From an uncultured bacterium (GTDB lineage Bacteria > Patescibacteriota > Saccharimonadia > Saccharimonadales > Saccharimonadaceae), in the NCBI GenBank assembly GCA_903866605.1, contig CAIPOF010000019.1, positions 1-48,071 of the forward strand: a stretch of DNA of 48,071 nt. The letters are read 5' to 3'. Below the pieces are notes generated by a model. The model did no database searches and was not told the DNA's origin. It worked only from the letters and a program-made list of their open reading frames with translations. This document shows positions 38,230 to 47,284 of the stretch, one piece after another. Within the stretch, counting starts at the first letter, position 1, and each line of letters begins with the position of its first letter. The translations under genes were made by a program, and so were the position numbers.

Positions 38230-39363
38230 ATGATGATAAAGTCAAATATTGAACAAAATAGTATTCAAGAAATAGCAGAGATTGCTAGGCTTATTAACAA
38301 TTTTGAAATGGATTATGCGTCTCGAGAGCATGCGATAAAAAGACTGACCGAAATTGCACTACGTCTGGCAAGTACTGAACATAAAACTGATCAACAGGCA
38401 GAACAATCAAGAACAGACCTAGAGATTGAGTATTCAGTTATGCCCAGAACTCGTGATGAATCTGAAAAAGCCATCGATCAATTGAATAATGAAAGACGAA
38501 ATTTAAATCAATTTATTGAAGCTGCCGGTGCTGGTACGTGGAAATGGGATGTAAAGAACGATGTAGAATGGGTTGATTCTAGAACCCTATTAATGCTAGG
38601 TTATACGCCAGATGATTTTAATGGCGATAATCCACTGAATTTGGATGATATAACGGATCCTACTGACAAAAAAAGATCTGATGAGTTATTGAAAATGATC
38701 ATTAATGATCCGTCAGTAGATAATTACATTTGTGAATTATGGATGAAATGTAAAGACGGAACAAAAAAATGCTTTGAAGATAAGGGTAAGGTTGTCGATA
38801 GGGACGAAAATGGCCTCGCACTGTATGTCGCAGGTACAACTATAGATATCACCGAGCGTAAATTGATGCAAGAAGAGATTATTGAGCTGTCATTAACGGA
38901 TGAACTAACTGGTCTTGGGAATAGGCGTTATTTAAAAAATGAACTTGAAAGATTTAAAAAAAGTGGTCGAAAAAATCCAATAACAGTAATTAGTTGGGAT
39001 GTTGCTGATTTTAAAACGATAAATGATACATTAGGTCATGATGTTGGCGATAGAGTGCTTAGACTGATTGCTGATATCTTGAAGAGAGAGCTTAGATCGG
39101 ATGATTGTATCGTTCGGATGGGTGGAGACGAATTTATAGCACTCCTACCACTGACGGACGAGCAAACAGCAAGAAACATACAACAAAGAATTGAAGAAAG
39201 CTTAGCCAAAGAATCAGACATACTACCACTAAGAATTTCGGCGGGAATAGCAACATCGTATGATAAAGACGAAAACCTGAATGAATTACTAACATTAGCA
39301 GATATAAAAATGTATGAGCATAAGAAGGCTCAAAAAAACGGTGGCGTGATAATCAAGTCATAA
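38230..39363 (+). CDS. PAS-GGDEF diguanylate cyclase-like protein
   Basis: PAS domain (GAGTWKWDV...) then LTDELTGLGNRRYL, RSDDCIVRMGGDEF with intact GGDEF and RxxD I-site spacing. Confidence 0.9.
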   Translation: MMIKSNIEQNSIQEIAEIARLINNFEMDYASREHAIKRLTEIALRLASTEHKTDQQAEQSRTDLEIEYSVMPRTRDESEKAIDQLNNERRNLNQFIEAAGAGTWKWDVKNDVEWVDSRTLLMLGYTPDDFNGDNPLNLDDITDPTDKKRSDELLKMIINDPSVDNYICELWMKCKDGTKKCFEDKGKVVDRDENGLALYVAGTTIDITERKLMQEEIIELSLTDELTGLGNRRYLKNELERFKKSGRKNPITVISWDVADFKTINDTLGHDVGDRVLRLIADILKRELRSDDCIVRMGGDEFIALLPLTDEQTARNIQQRIEESLAKESDILPLRISAGIATSYDKDENLNELLTLADIKMYEHKKAQKNGGVIIKS

Positions 39364-39457
39364 CACTTAAAAAGTAAATATTTACTAAACTATGTCAGAT
39401 TACTATATTTATTGGCTTCTAGCCTTCAACGCTAAGGTTGGTTAACCCATGCACATC

Positions 39458-39853
39458 CTAGTCTATCGATTTATTGCTACTTCTTTGTTCCATGCCTGTC
39501 TTTGGCAACGAGACCACGAACGTAGTGCCCATGCCCTCTTTTGAATGAAATGTAATGTTTCCACCTGCTTCCGTCAAAATTGATTTTACTATATACAGCC
39601 CAAGACCAGTGCCCTCGGTGTCTTTTTCTCGGATATTATCAGCTCTAAATAATTTTGAAAATATCTTCTCTTTTTGGTCATCTGGTATGCCAAACCCATG
39701 ATCTGAAACTTCAATAATATATGTTGATTTAATATTTTTTGGGTTATAAGAAAATTTAATGAGTATTTCGCTGTTATTAGGTGAATATATGGCACATTTT
39801 GAATATAACTTGTCGACATGGACAAAAAATATACTAGTTGTTTTGACGGGCAT
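39458..39853 (-). pseudogene. Truncated histidine-kinase ATPase domain
   Basis: VSDHGFGIPDDQKEKIFSKLFRAD and GTGLGLYIVKSILTEAGG present; no H-box or sensor; degenerate N-box region. Confidence 0.6.
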
Positions 39854-39879
39854 GGATTATAATTAAGTATTTTATTAAT

Positions 39880-39917
39880 CACAATTAAAGAGCTCGGTTC
39901 GGAGCTCTTTAATTGTG
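39880..39917. terminator. Perfect 16-bp stem hairpin between convergent ends, terminator of 39928-40239
   Basis: CACAATTAAAGAGCTC-ggttcg-GAGCTCTTTAATTGTG. Confidence 0.7.
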
Positions 39918-39927
39918 TTCTTAACTT

Positions 39928-40239
39928 TTATTTTTGATCTTTGGTTGTAACGACAATTCCGCCAGATGCCATGGACACTAGGTTAAAGATTACAGCCTGG
40001 ACAAATCCAACAACTGCGCCGATAACTGCATACATAACAGTTACGAAAAATACTTGGACCAATCCAGCTGTGATACCGAATACCAAGCCTTTTAGAAGAC
40101 TTGCTGTTTCGACACCAAAGTGAAGGCTAGCTGACATTGCATAAAGCAAGCTTACGATGAAACCTACGATACCAAATCCGGCTGCATAAAAACCTGCAAG
40201 TGAGCCGAGTCTTACTTTTACTATATTTAAATCTTTCAT
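39928..40239 (-). CDS. Small hydrophobic membrane protein
   Basis: Two or more TM segments; likely ATG at 40239 (MKDLNIVKVRLGS). Confidence 0.65.
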   Translation of the reverse strand: MKDLNIVKVRLGSLAGFYAAGFGIVGFIVSLLYAMSASLHFGVETASLLKGLVFGITAGLVQVFFVTVMYAVIGAVVGFVQAVIFNLVSMASGGIVVTTKDQK

Positions 40240-40311
40240 ATTCCTGATCCTTCTCCCACCACAAAATATTACTAATTTAAATATATACCTTTTATAATAA
40301 AAAAACAATAA

Positions 40312-40370
40312 AGCAAAAAGCTCCACGTACATCAACGCGGGCTTTTTGCCCAGCGGACGTTGTGGAGCTG
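40312..40370 (-). terminator. Long branched hairpin terminator after the macro-like gene
   Basis: AGCTCCAC...GTGGAGCT outer stem with inner GGGC-ttttt-GCCC; followed by TTTTTGC on the minus strand. Confidence 0.7.
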
Positions 40371-40841
40371 TCAGACGCGCCAGAGTTCATCGTCAAGGAT
40401 GAATTTGTCGTCAGAGTTAGAGACGACAATAATTATCTCCTCGATCGGTGGTTTGGTCTTGATGAAATCGGCAATGGCTTTTGCCAACTCCAGCAGATCA
40501 CTCACATCGGCATCGAATGTTGGGATGCAAACGCTAGCAACCTTATACTTGGTCGAGGCAGCCAGGGCCAAGCTGACTACCTTGTAGACCGACTTTGACT
40601 CGTCGGCGACAAAAATCACAGACTTGTTCAGTCCACCATGTGGAATAAGTGCTTCCACGTAGAGAACCTGGCCTGATCGCAAGGGCATTTCTGCCTCTGC
40701 CAGCGCGTGGAACAGGTTGCCTGAGCGACTCTTGATTTGCTCGTGCAACTTGCCAACGCACTTCTTGGGGTTGATAACTGCTACCAATGCGTCTGTTTTG
40801 ATAGCAGTTACCTCACCCTCTACGACTCTGATTTTAGCCAA
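40371..40841 (-). CDS. Macro-domain-like protein (GC-rich island 2)
   Basis: IKTDALVAVINPKKCVGKLHEQIK..., VASVCIPTFDADVSDLLELAKAIADFI pattern resembles the macro fold; apparent TTG start after SD GGAGG. Confidence 0.5.
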   Translation of the reverse strand: MAKIRVVEGEVTAIKTDALVAVINPKKCVGKLHEQIKSRSGNLFHALAEAEMPLRSGQVLYVEALIPHGGLNKSVIFVADESKSVYKVVSLALAASTKYKVASVCIPTFDADVSDLLELAKAIADFIKTKPPIEEIIIVVSNSDDKFILDDELWRV

Positions 40842-40896
40842 CTATCCTCCAATATGTTCGAATGTTGCCCAATCAAATCCAAATGGATTCATTATT

Positions 40897-40925
40897 ATAT
40901 TAAAACATTACGCAATATAAGTCAA
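40897..40925 (-). promoter_or_regulatory. Promoter of the island 2 gene
   Basis: Minus strand TTGACT-N17-TAATAT. Confidence 0.6.
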
Positions 40926-40969
40926 TTGTTTATACGATAACCATTAAACCTAGTTTTCATCATACGCTG

Positions 40970-41887
40970 TTAATTTAACATATCTCTCATGATTGACGCG
41001 TTTTTATCATTTTTTGTTAATGGATTTAAATCCCAAAGATATTCAATTGTTGCTAGTATTGAGTAATGATTATATGGTTCGACAGATATATATTTTTTCC
41101 TAGCTGCTGAACCCAAAAAAAGTGTCAATACCCTGCTATCCAATCGATCTCCTTCGTCCCAAGTGATAATTAGAAGTGAGTTTTGCTTTGTAAATGCCGA
41201 TGAAGATAAGATTTTTGGCACATTTTGAGATAGCCATTTATCACCAATGCCTACCTGGCAATTATGCATATCATTACATAAATTTGGGCTAATAAAGGAA
41301 TAGTTTGGTAAATTTGAATTGTCTATGTCTTTTTTCAGATTACTGAAAGGTACAATTTGACTTGAGCACTGAGTATTATTGCTACTTATACTCTTATAAT
41401 ATATAAACGGGTTATGCCTGGTAGCATATTTTTTTGTGTCTTTGAAGTCGCAACTAATTGGCATACTCTCAGCGTACATTTTCCAGGTTCTTCCCGAGTT
41501 TTCTATCTCGTCTGTGATATTAGCGACATGAGCCTGACAAAAATGTTTTTTTGGGTTACAACTATTTGATATATTTGTTGAAGAGCCACTAGTCAATGCG
41601 ATATAGGGGTTTTTCGAAACCGCATGATAGTTTGTTGCAACGGCACTGGTTTTGATTAGTTTATTTATATATTGTGCATTTGAGTTGTTGAATAGTGAAT
41701 CCAGTGATTTATTTTCATCAACTATTATCACAACATGGTCAATTATTGGGATATCAAATAAACTAGCAGTATAAACTTTATTGTTTTGATTATATAATTT
41801 TGAGTTAACAGTTGATACAAATATTACTAGAATTAGAGAAATAATTGTTATAGAAATAATTATAATTTTTCGTATTTTGCGTAGCAT
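40970..41887 (-). CDS. Exported phosphoesterase-family protein (AcpA/phospholipase C-like)
   Basis: N-terminal TM; VVIIVDENKSLDSLF, YHAVSKNPYIALTSGS, LLIITWDEGD motifs. Confidence 0.75.
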   Translation of the reverse strand: MLRKIRKIIIISITIISLILVIFVSTVNSKLYNQNNKVYTASLFDIPIIDHVVIIVDENKSLDSLFNNSNAQYINKLIKTSAVATNYHAVSKNPYIALTSGSSTNISNSCNPKKHFCQAHVANITDEIENSGRTWKMYAESMPISCDFKDTKKYATRHNPFIYYKSISSNNTQCSSQIVPFSNLKKDIDNSNLPNYSFISPNLCNDMHNCQVGIGDKWLSQNVPKILSSSAFTKQNSLLIITWDEGDRLDSRVLTLFLGSAARKKYISVEPYNHYSILATIEYLWDLNPLTKNDKNASIMRDMLN

Positions 41888-41957
41888 TACTATGCTATTA
41901 TAATCAAATCAGATAAAAAAACTATAAAATTGTTTCGAAGTTGCATACATGAATTTT

Positions 41958-43220
41958 TTATTGGAATAGATAACGAATGACAACAATTCCAGAGCCACCC
42001 GCGCCAGAAATATATCCCTGATTTGCACCACCGCCACCGCCACCGGTATTAGGGATTGCAGAAATTGCATTAGAATCACCGGGACTATAGCCACCACCAT
42101 GGGTTCCTGTACTAGAGGGTCCATACATAGCACCACCACCACCGCCACCTGCATACCCAACGAAAGTACCACTTTGAACAATATCACTATTTATACCAGC
42201 ACCACCGTCACCGGCATAATATTGATTAGGGTGACCGCCTGGGGCACCTGGCAATCCGCCAGATCCTGCGGCACCACCACCACCACCACCACCATATAAC
42301 AAGTTTCCAAGCCACATTAGAGAATCGCCTCCGGCATGGCCTTGTCCACTTGTGCCTAAACCTCCAATTGTTCCCCAAGAACCACCACCTCCACTACCCC
42401 CGAGATTTCCAGCAGATACCAATCCGCCCATGCCTCCTCCAACGGCCGTTTGACCAGCGAATGATGAATCCCCCCCATTAGCTGGCGAGCCGCTATTATC
42501 TGCTGGTTGTGCTGGACCACCACTACCTACAACGACATTCATTGTACCCGAAATAGTAACTGTAGTTGCGATTAGACCACCGGCTCCTCCTCCACCGCTA
42601 CCCGTTCCGCCAGCGTTTGACCGTCCACTGCCACCGCCGGCGACAATTAGAACTTGAGCACCGGTTATACTACCATTACATGATAGTGTACTCGTTCCAA
42701 CCGTAGTAAATTTATGAACTTTGTATGAACCGTCGGTTGTTATTGTCCCACCAGTGCAAATAACAGGGCTATACGCAACGGGTGCAGTACTATTGGTATT
42801 TCGGTAGGCGGTTGTACTAGCAGTATTCGTGGCCGTTAAAGTATAACTTGAATAAGGCGATAATGAACTATAGTCTAGTGTGTTGCCAGGACTAGCTGTA
42901 ATACAGTATCTAGTATCAACTGGTATTGTTGGACAATAGATTCGACTACCAGTTGCAGTTTCAGCCATTCCTTGTGGATATTGACTATTATCGACTTGGT
43001 ATAGCTTTAATTTATTAGAAGCATTATTTAGATCTGATTGTAATGAAGCAGCTGTAGCTTTGGAACTAATACCGGTAAAAGCAACGATAGTAATGGCAGC
43101 TAGAATACCAATAACAACTATGACTACAAGGAGTTCGACAATGGTAAAGGCAGAGGCTTTGTTTGTTTTTTTAATCATCTTTAAGAATTTTAACATAAAC
43201 GAATTATAATTGTAAATCAT
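41958..43220 (-). CDS. Type IV prepilin-like protein with glycine-rich C-terminal domain
   Basis: Prepilin motif ASAFTIVELLVVIVVIGILAAITIVAF; C-terminal region dominated by Gly. Confidence 0.85.
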   Translation of the reverse strand: MIYNYNSFMLKFLKMIKKTNKASAFTIVELLVVIVVIGILAAITIVAFTGISSKATAASLQSDLNNASNKLKLYQVDNSQYPQGMAETATGSRIYCPTIPVDTRYCITASPGNTLDYSSLSPYSSYTLTATNTASTTAYRNTNSTAPVAYSPVICTGGTITTDGSYKVHKFTTVGTSTLSCNGSITGAQVLIVAGGGSGRSNAGGTGSGGGGAGGLIATTVTISGTMNVVVGSGGPAQPADNSGSPANGGDSSFAGQTAVGGGMGGLVSAGNLGGSGGGGSWGTIGGLGTSGQGHAGGDSLMWLGNLLYGGGGGGGAAGSGGLPGAPGGHPNQYYAGDGGAGINSDIVQSGTFVGYAGGGGGGAMYGPSSTGTHGGGYSPGDSNAISAIPNTGGGGGGANQGYISGAGGSGIVVIRYLFQ

Positions 43221-43256
43221 TATTCCGATAAAATATTTTAAATATATAATTTTTAT

Positions 43257-43949
43257 TCATATGCCTGCAACCTTAAACAGCTTGCCTATTGAGAATGTTA
43301 TCGCCATAGCTATAACGCCACACGCTACGACTCTGAGTATCGATTTAATTTTGTTTGACCTACTAGCTTTTGCACTAATGTATCCTGTCAAGATCAGCGC
43401 AAATATAACAGAAATGAATGTTAGCGGTATAGACAATGCCCCAGTTGGCAACATGATAGCGATTAGTGGAATAGTTGCGCCTGATGTATACGACAGTGCT
43501 GAAGCAAATACCGAATGCCAAGGATTTGTTAAATGCTGGGGATCAATGTTCAGTTCCATTGCAGAATGCGCCAGTAAGGCGTCTGTTGATGTGAGCTCTT
43601 TCGCAACCGCCAGTGCTGTATCAGGTTTTAGGCCTCTATTTTTGTACAATGTGGCTAGTTCATTCAGTTCATATTGTGGTCTATCACGAAGTTCAAGATC
43701 CTCTTTATGTAATAAAGCTTGTTCGTTATCTCTTTCAGCACTAACTGAAATATATTCACCTGCAGCCATAGATATTGCTCCAGCTGCAATTCCAGCCAAT
43801 CCGGCTGTTAGAATAAAAATCTTTGAACCACCAGCACTTGCAATACCGATAACTAACCCTGATATTGACAGAATCCCATCGTTTGATCCCATAACGGCTG
43901 CTCGTAGGCGATTAGATTTTTTGTTTTTGTTAGATAATTTATTAGCCAT
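43257..43949 (-). CDS. VIT1/CCC1-family transporter
   Basis: GSNDGILSISGLVIGIASAGG, AGAISMAAGEYISVSAERD. Confidence 0.9.
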   Translation of the reverse strand: MANKLSNKNKKSNRLRAAVMGSNDGILSISGLVIGIASAGGSKIFILTAGLAGIAAGAISMAAGEYISVSAERDNEQALLHKEDLELRDRPQYELNELATLYKNRGLKPDTALAVAKELTSTDALLAHSAMELNIDPQHLTNPWHSVFASALSYTSGATIPLIAIMLPTGALSIPLTFISVIFALILTGYISAKASRSNKIKSILRVVACGVIAMAITFSIGKLFKVAGI

Positions 43950-44013
43950 AACTTAATTTTAGCATAATCATTAAAGACAAAAATAGTTCTGGAATAATAG
44001 CGTTGATCTAACT

Positions 44014-44910
44014 TTATGACTTTGCGTCATTGTAAATACTTGAAACTGCCACAGCACCTTCTGCTGCTGATGTAATGATTTGTTTAAATTTGCCAGAATT
44101 GGTTGTAATATCGCCTGCGGCCCAAACATTTTTAATATTTGTTTTTTGATTATTGTCAACAATGATATATCCACTATCATCGGTTTCAAGGCCTAATTCG
44201 CTGATTAAAAATTCTGAAGGAGTTGATCCAACTTCAATGAAGATTCCGTCAATATCGAGTTTCCTGCCGTCACTACAAATAACATGATTGACTTTTGTAG
44301 TGCCTAATATTTTTTTTGGCATGATTGTAGGTAGTATTTCAATCTTGGGGTTAGTATTAACTTGGTCAATCCATATCGGCTCAGCTTTTAGACTACTGCT
44401 TCTATACATTAAATATACTTTTTTAGCGATTTTACTCATAAAAACAGCACTCGTGCAAGCACTATCTCCACTGCCGACAACAATAACATCCATGTTTTTG
44501 TATTTAGGGCCGTCGACTGCCGTGCTGTACGAGACACCCTTACCAAAATATTTTTCCTCTCCTGGGATTCCTAGTTTCTCTTTTTGCGTACCAACCGTAA
44601 ATAAAATACGTTTTGCATCGAAGCTATTTTTACTGGTTGTAACATGGAAAAAGTCGGTTTTATTTTCGATTGATTGAACGTAATCGTCGGCTAGTTCTGC
44701 TTTGACGTGTTTTGCGTGGTCATATATCTTTTGCGATAATTCACTACCTACAATACTTTTTTCACCTGGCCAGTTTTCAACGTTATGGGCATGATTAATT
44801 TTACCGCCATATTCAGGCGAAATGGTTATGGCTTTCATTTTATATCTGACGGCGTAAATAGCTGCTGTTAGGCCCGCTGGACCACCGCCTATAATTGCAA
44901 TATCGTGCAT
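44014..44910 (-). CDS. TrxB-like FAD/NAD(P) oxidoreductase lacking the CxxC
   Basis: IIGGGPAGLTAAIYAVRY, VVGSGDSACTSAVFM, VWAAGDITTNSGKFKQIITSAAEGAVAV; STAVDG at the usual CATCDG site. Confidence 0.88.
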   Translation of the reverse strand: MHDIAIIGGGPAGLTAAIYAVRYKMKAITISPEYGGKINHAHNVENWPGEKSIVGSELSQKIYDHAKHVKAELADDYVQSIENKTDFFHVTTSKNSFDAKRILFTVGTQKEKLGIPGEEKYFGKGVSYSTAVDGPKYKNMDVIVVGSGDSACTSAVFMSKIAKKVYLMYRSSSLKAEPIWIDQVNTNPKIEILPTIMPKKILGTTKVNHVICSDGRKLDIDGIFIEVGSTPSEFLISELGLETDDSGYIIVDNNQKTNIKNVWAAGDITTNSGKFKQIITSAAEGAVAVSSIYNDAKS

Positions 44911-44982
44911 AATATCCTTTGTTTATTAATTGAATTGTAACACACTATAACATAATAACTACTGACGAAAACTCAATAAAAC

Positions 44983-45438
44983 CTACATATCTGTATCGGA
45001 TTCTAAAAATATTTCACCGATATCGTTAAACGTTTTACGTTTCGATAGATAGTCAACTACTTCATCAATTCTTGTCCAATCCTCATCATTCAATACAGTT
45101 AGTCCAAGTTCTTGCTGAGCACTTTTCCAATTTTCCATTTCTTTATCACTAATTTCGTCTGGATACACAACAACTGAAGAGTCGAATGCACCATCTGCTG
45201 TTGGGTCTATACATAACTCAAATTCTTCGAATCGTCCGTCAAAATCTTCTCTACAGGCCCAAAGTGCACGTGGGTTATACATATCGACTATATTTGAACC
45301 AAATTTACCACCCTTTAATACCCATGTTGATCCATCCAAATCAAATTCTACCCAGTCTTTTTCAATTTCATCGTACAGACCACGTAAAGTATTAATTCGC
45401 TTTTTGTTGTCTATTCTCGCAAGATGGTTCTTTTTCAA
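44983..45438 (-). CDS. Hypothetical acidic protein
   Basis: Intact ORF, no recognised motif. Confidence 0.55.
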   Translation of the reverse strand: MKKNHLARIDNKKRINTLRGLYDEIEKDWVEFDLDGSTWVLKGGKFGSNIVDMYNPRALWACREDFDGRFEEFELCIDPTADGAFDSSVVVYPDEISDKEMENWKSAQQELGLTVLNDEDWTRIDEVVDYLSKRKTFNDIGEIFLESDTDM

Positions 45439-45540
45439 TCATTAGGCATACTATAACATAAAAATAAATTATATGTATTGTTTGTAATAAATATATGCGT
45501 GACTGGTCCTCTTATACGATTCTAGGACATGTAATATTCA

Positions 45541-45966
45541 TTATTGTATAAATCGAGAACGGATATTTGTGTAGTGTGATTTGACGACCAATATCCATCC
45601 AGCCACTGCCCAAAATAATGCATATAAAGATATAAAGGCGCCAACGTTGAATGGAAAGTCATGGATGATGGTACTTTTAATAACAAAAACAAACAAACTC
45701 AACCCTACAAACAAGAAAACAACACCCAAGGCAAATTTTACGATATTAATCGTCGTGATTGCGCTTTTTTTGGGATAAAAAATAAAGGTTGTGTATGCAA
45801 CAACTATAATCAATAGAAATATTATATTTAGAGACCATACTTTGATTAAATTAATTTCCAGTACGCCGAATACAAGAATGATTGACAATATTCTGATAAT
45901 TAAATAGGATTCAGGAATATTTCGTTTTCGTTTTTTGATGATTCGGTCATTATTTTGTCTTGCCAC
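45541..45966 (-). CDS. Small multi-TM membrane protein
   Basis: Four hydrophobic segments. Confidence 0.6.
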   Translation of the reverse strand: MARQNNDRIIKKRKRNIPESYLIIRILSIILVFGVLEINLIKVWSLNIIFLLIIVVAYTTFIFYPKKSAITTINIVKFALGVVFLFVGLSLFVFVIKSTIIHDFPFNVGAFISLYALFWAVAGWILVVKSHYTNIRSRFIQ

Positions 45967-46046
45967 TCGGTAATTATATCATGAATATAGTGAGCATAAA
46001 CGTGTCAGTCGCTTGTGGATGATTTAAGAACTTTAAACGATCAAAG

Positions 46047-47093
46047 TCAATTACCTACACAGCGCACCGAAAACCCGTAGCCCTTGGCGCCCGCACTGCG
46101 GTACACCGTCGCGTAACCCGAGTTCAAGTAGCGCCCCCAAGCATTAGCGCTGGACTCCGAACTCGACCACAAGTGCGCGTCCGACAACAGACTGCCGAAG
46201 GACCCGTCAGTACTGCGGTAGCCGGCAAGCGGCATGCTTAGTCCTGAAGAACCAGCTGGTTTGAGTTGAGTGCCTTGGTCAGTCCCGCGCCAACCAGTAG
46301 CGTCGGCTGCTGCCTGAGTCATACCTAGTTGCATTTCTAGAGTTTTGTATTCAGCATCAGTTGGTATATGGCTGCCAACTGGACAAATGCCTTGCGCACC
46401 GGCGGTTATGACATATTGCATGGCTTCGTCCCATTGGTAAAGTCCTCCATAGGTTGTGCAGTTGGATTCAGTATTACCGTAACAGTATTTTTCTAATGTT
46501 GAATTGTTTGTTTGGGCTGTGACGCCTGTCACCATGGTACCGACATTTAGATTGGCTTTAGCCCAGACTTGGGTGCCGATAGCAAGCCAGTTAGTTGGGT
46601 CTGTGGCTACTAGTGAAGATATTGCTGTTGGTGATGAGTTATTGGTAATACTATAGACTGTACTGCTAGCTGTGTTTGTATTAGTTAATGTATATAGTGA
46701 ATTAGGACTTGCTAATAAATAGTCAAATCTATTCCCAGAGCTTGATTTAAGACAGTATTTAGTATCAGTTGTAGGAGTTGAGTCACGTGGGCATTTATTG
46801 GTATCAAGATCAACTGGATAAGCTCCATGGTCAATATAGTATAGGGCTATTTGTTTTTTGGCACTAGATAGATCAGACTGTAGGGCTGAGACAGTGGCTT
46901 TGGATGAGATGCCTGTGTAGGAGACTATGGTTATGGCGGCTAATACTCCTATTACTACTATGACTACTAGGAGTTCGACTATGGTGAAGGCTTTTTTGTA
47001 GATTATAGATTTTGGATTATCGATTATAGGAAATTTCATCCTGTTAGTAACTTTATTAATAAATGATAAATTCATATGTGTAAATACCCACAT
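46047..47093 (-). CDS. Type IV prepilin-like protein with C-terminal FISUMP/C-type-lectin-like domain, putative DGR target
   Basis: KKAFTIVELLVVIVVIGVLAAITIVSYTG; C-terminal LWSSSESSANAWGRYLNSGYATVYRSAGAKGYGFSVRCVGN; true start probably MKFPIIDNPKS. Confidence 0.85.
   Translation of the reverse strand: MWVFTHMNLSFINKVTNRMKFPIIDNPKSIIYKKAFTIVELLVVIVVIGVLAAITIVSYTGISSKATVSALQSDLSSAKKQIALYYIDHGAYPVDLDTNKCPRDSTPTTDTKYCLKSSSGNRFDYLLASPNSLYTLTNTNTASSTVYSITNNSSPTAISSLVATDPTNWLAIGTQVWAKANLNVGTMVTGVTAQTNNSTLEKYCYGNTESNCTTYGGLYQWDEAMQYVITAGAQGICPVGSHIPTDAEYKTLEMQLGMTQAAADATGWRGTDQGTQLKPAGSSGLSMPLAGYRSTDGSFGSLLSDAHLWSSSESSANAWGRYLNSGYATVYRSAGAKGYGFSVRCVGN
46050..46240 (-). other. Putative DGR variable region at the 3' end of the prepilin gene
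   Basis: A-poor, GC-rich stretch in an AT-rich gene; codons at predicted Asn positions are NNC/NNT (AGT, GGC, GAC, CAC, AGC, TAC, GCC). Confidence 0.6.
46999..47030. repeat. Single arm of heptamer family 1 in the prepilin leader-coding region
   Basis: TAGATTATAGATTTTGGATTATCGATTATAGG; shares TAGATTTTGGATTAT with the other copies. Confidence 0.85.
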
Positions 47094-47284
47094 TTATGAT
47101 TGAGATTTCTGACAGGATTCATAGATATAGTTTAGCATAAGTTTGGTATACATTGTGTTATCGACTATAAGATTAAAACATAAGACCTGCATAGACGTTT
47201 TCATTGTGCTTATGCTCGGCAGGCCATCCTTGACGATGCTAGAACTATATTGAAGATAGGTATATGGATACCTGAAACTGAAGC

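Noticed and set aside
41909-42187. 92-aa minus-strand ORF overlapping the Gly-rich prepilin
   Set aside because: Out-of-frame product of the glycine-rich repeat region.
43261-43956. 231-aa plus-strand ORF
   Set aside because: Fully antisense to the clear VIT1/CCC1-like gene; no motif.
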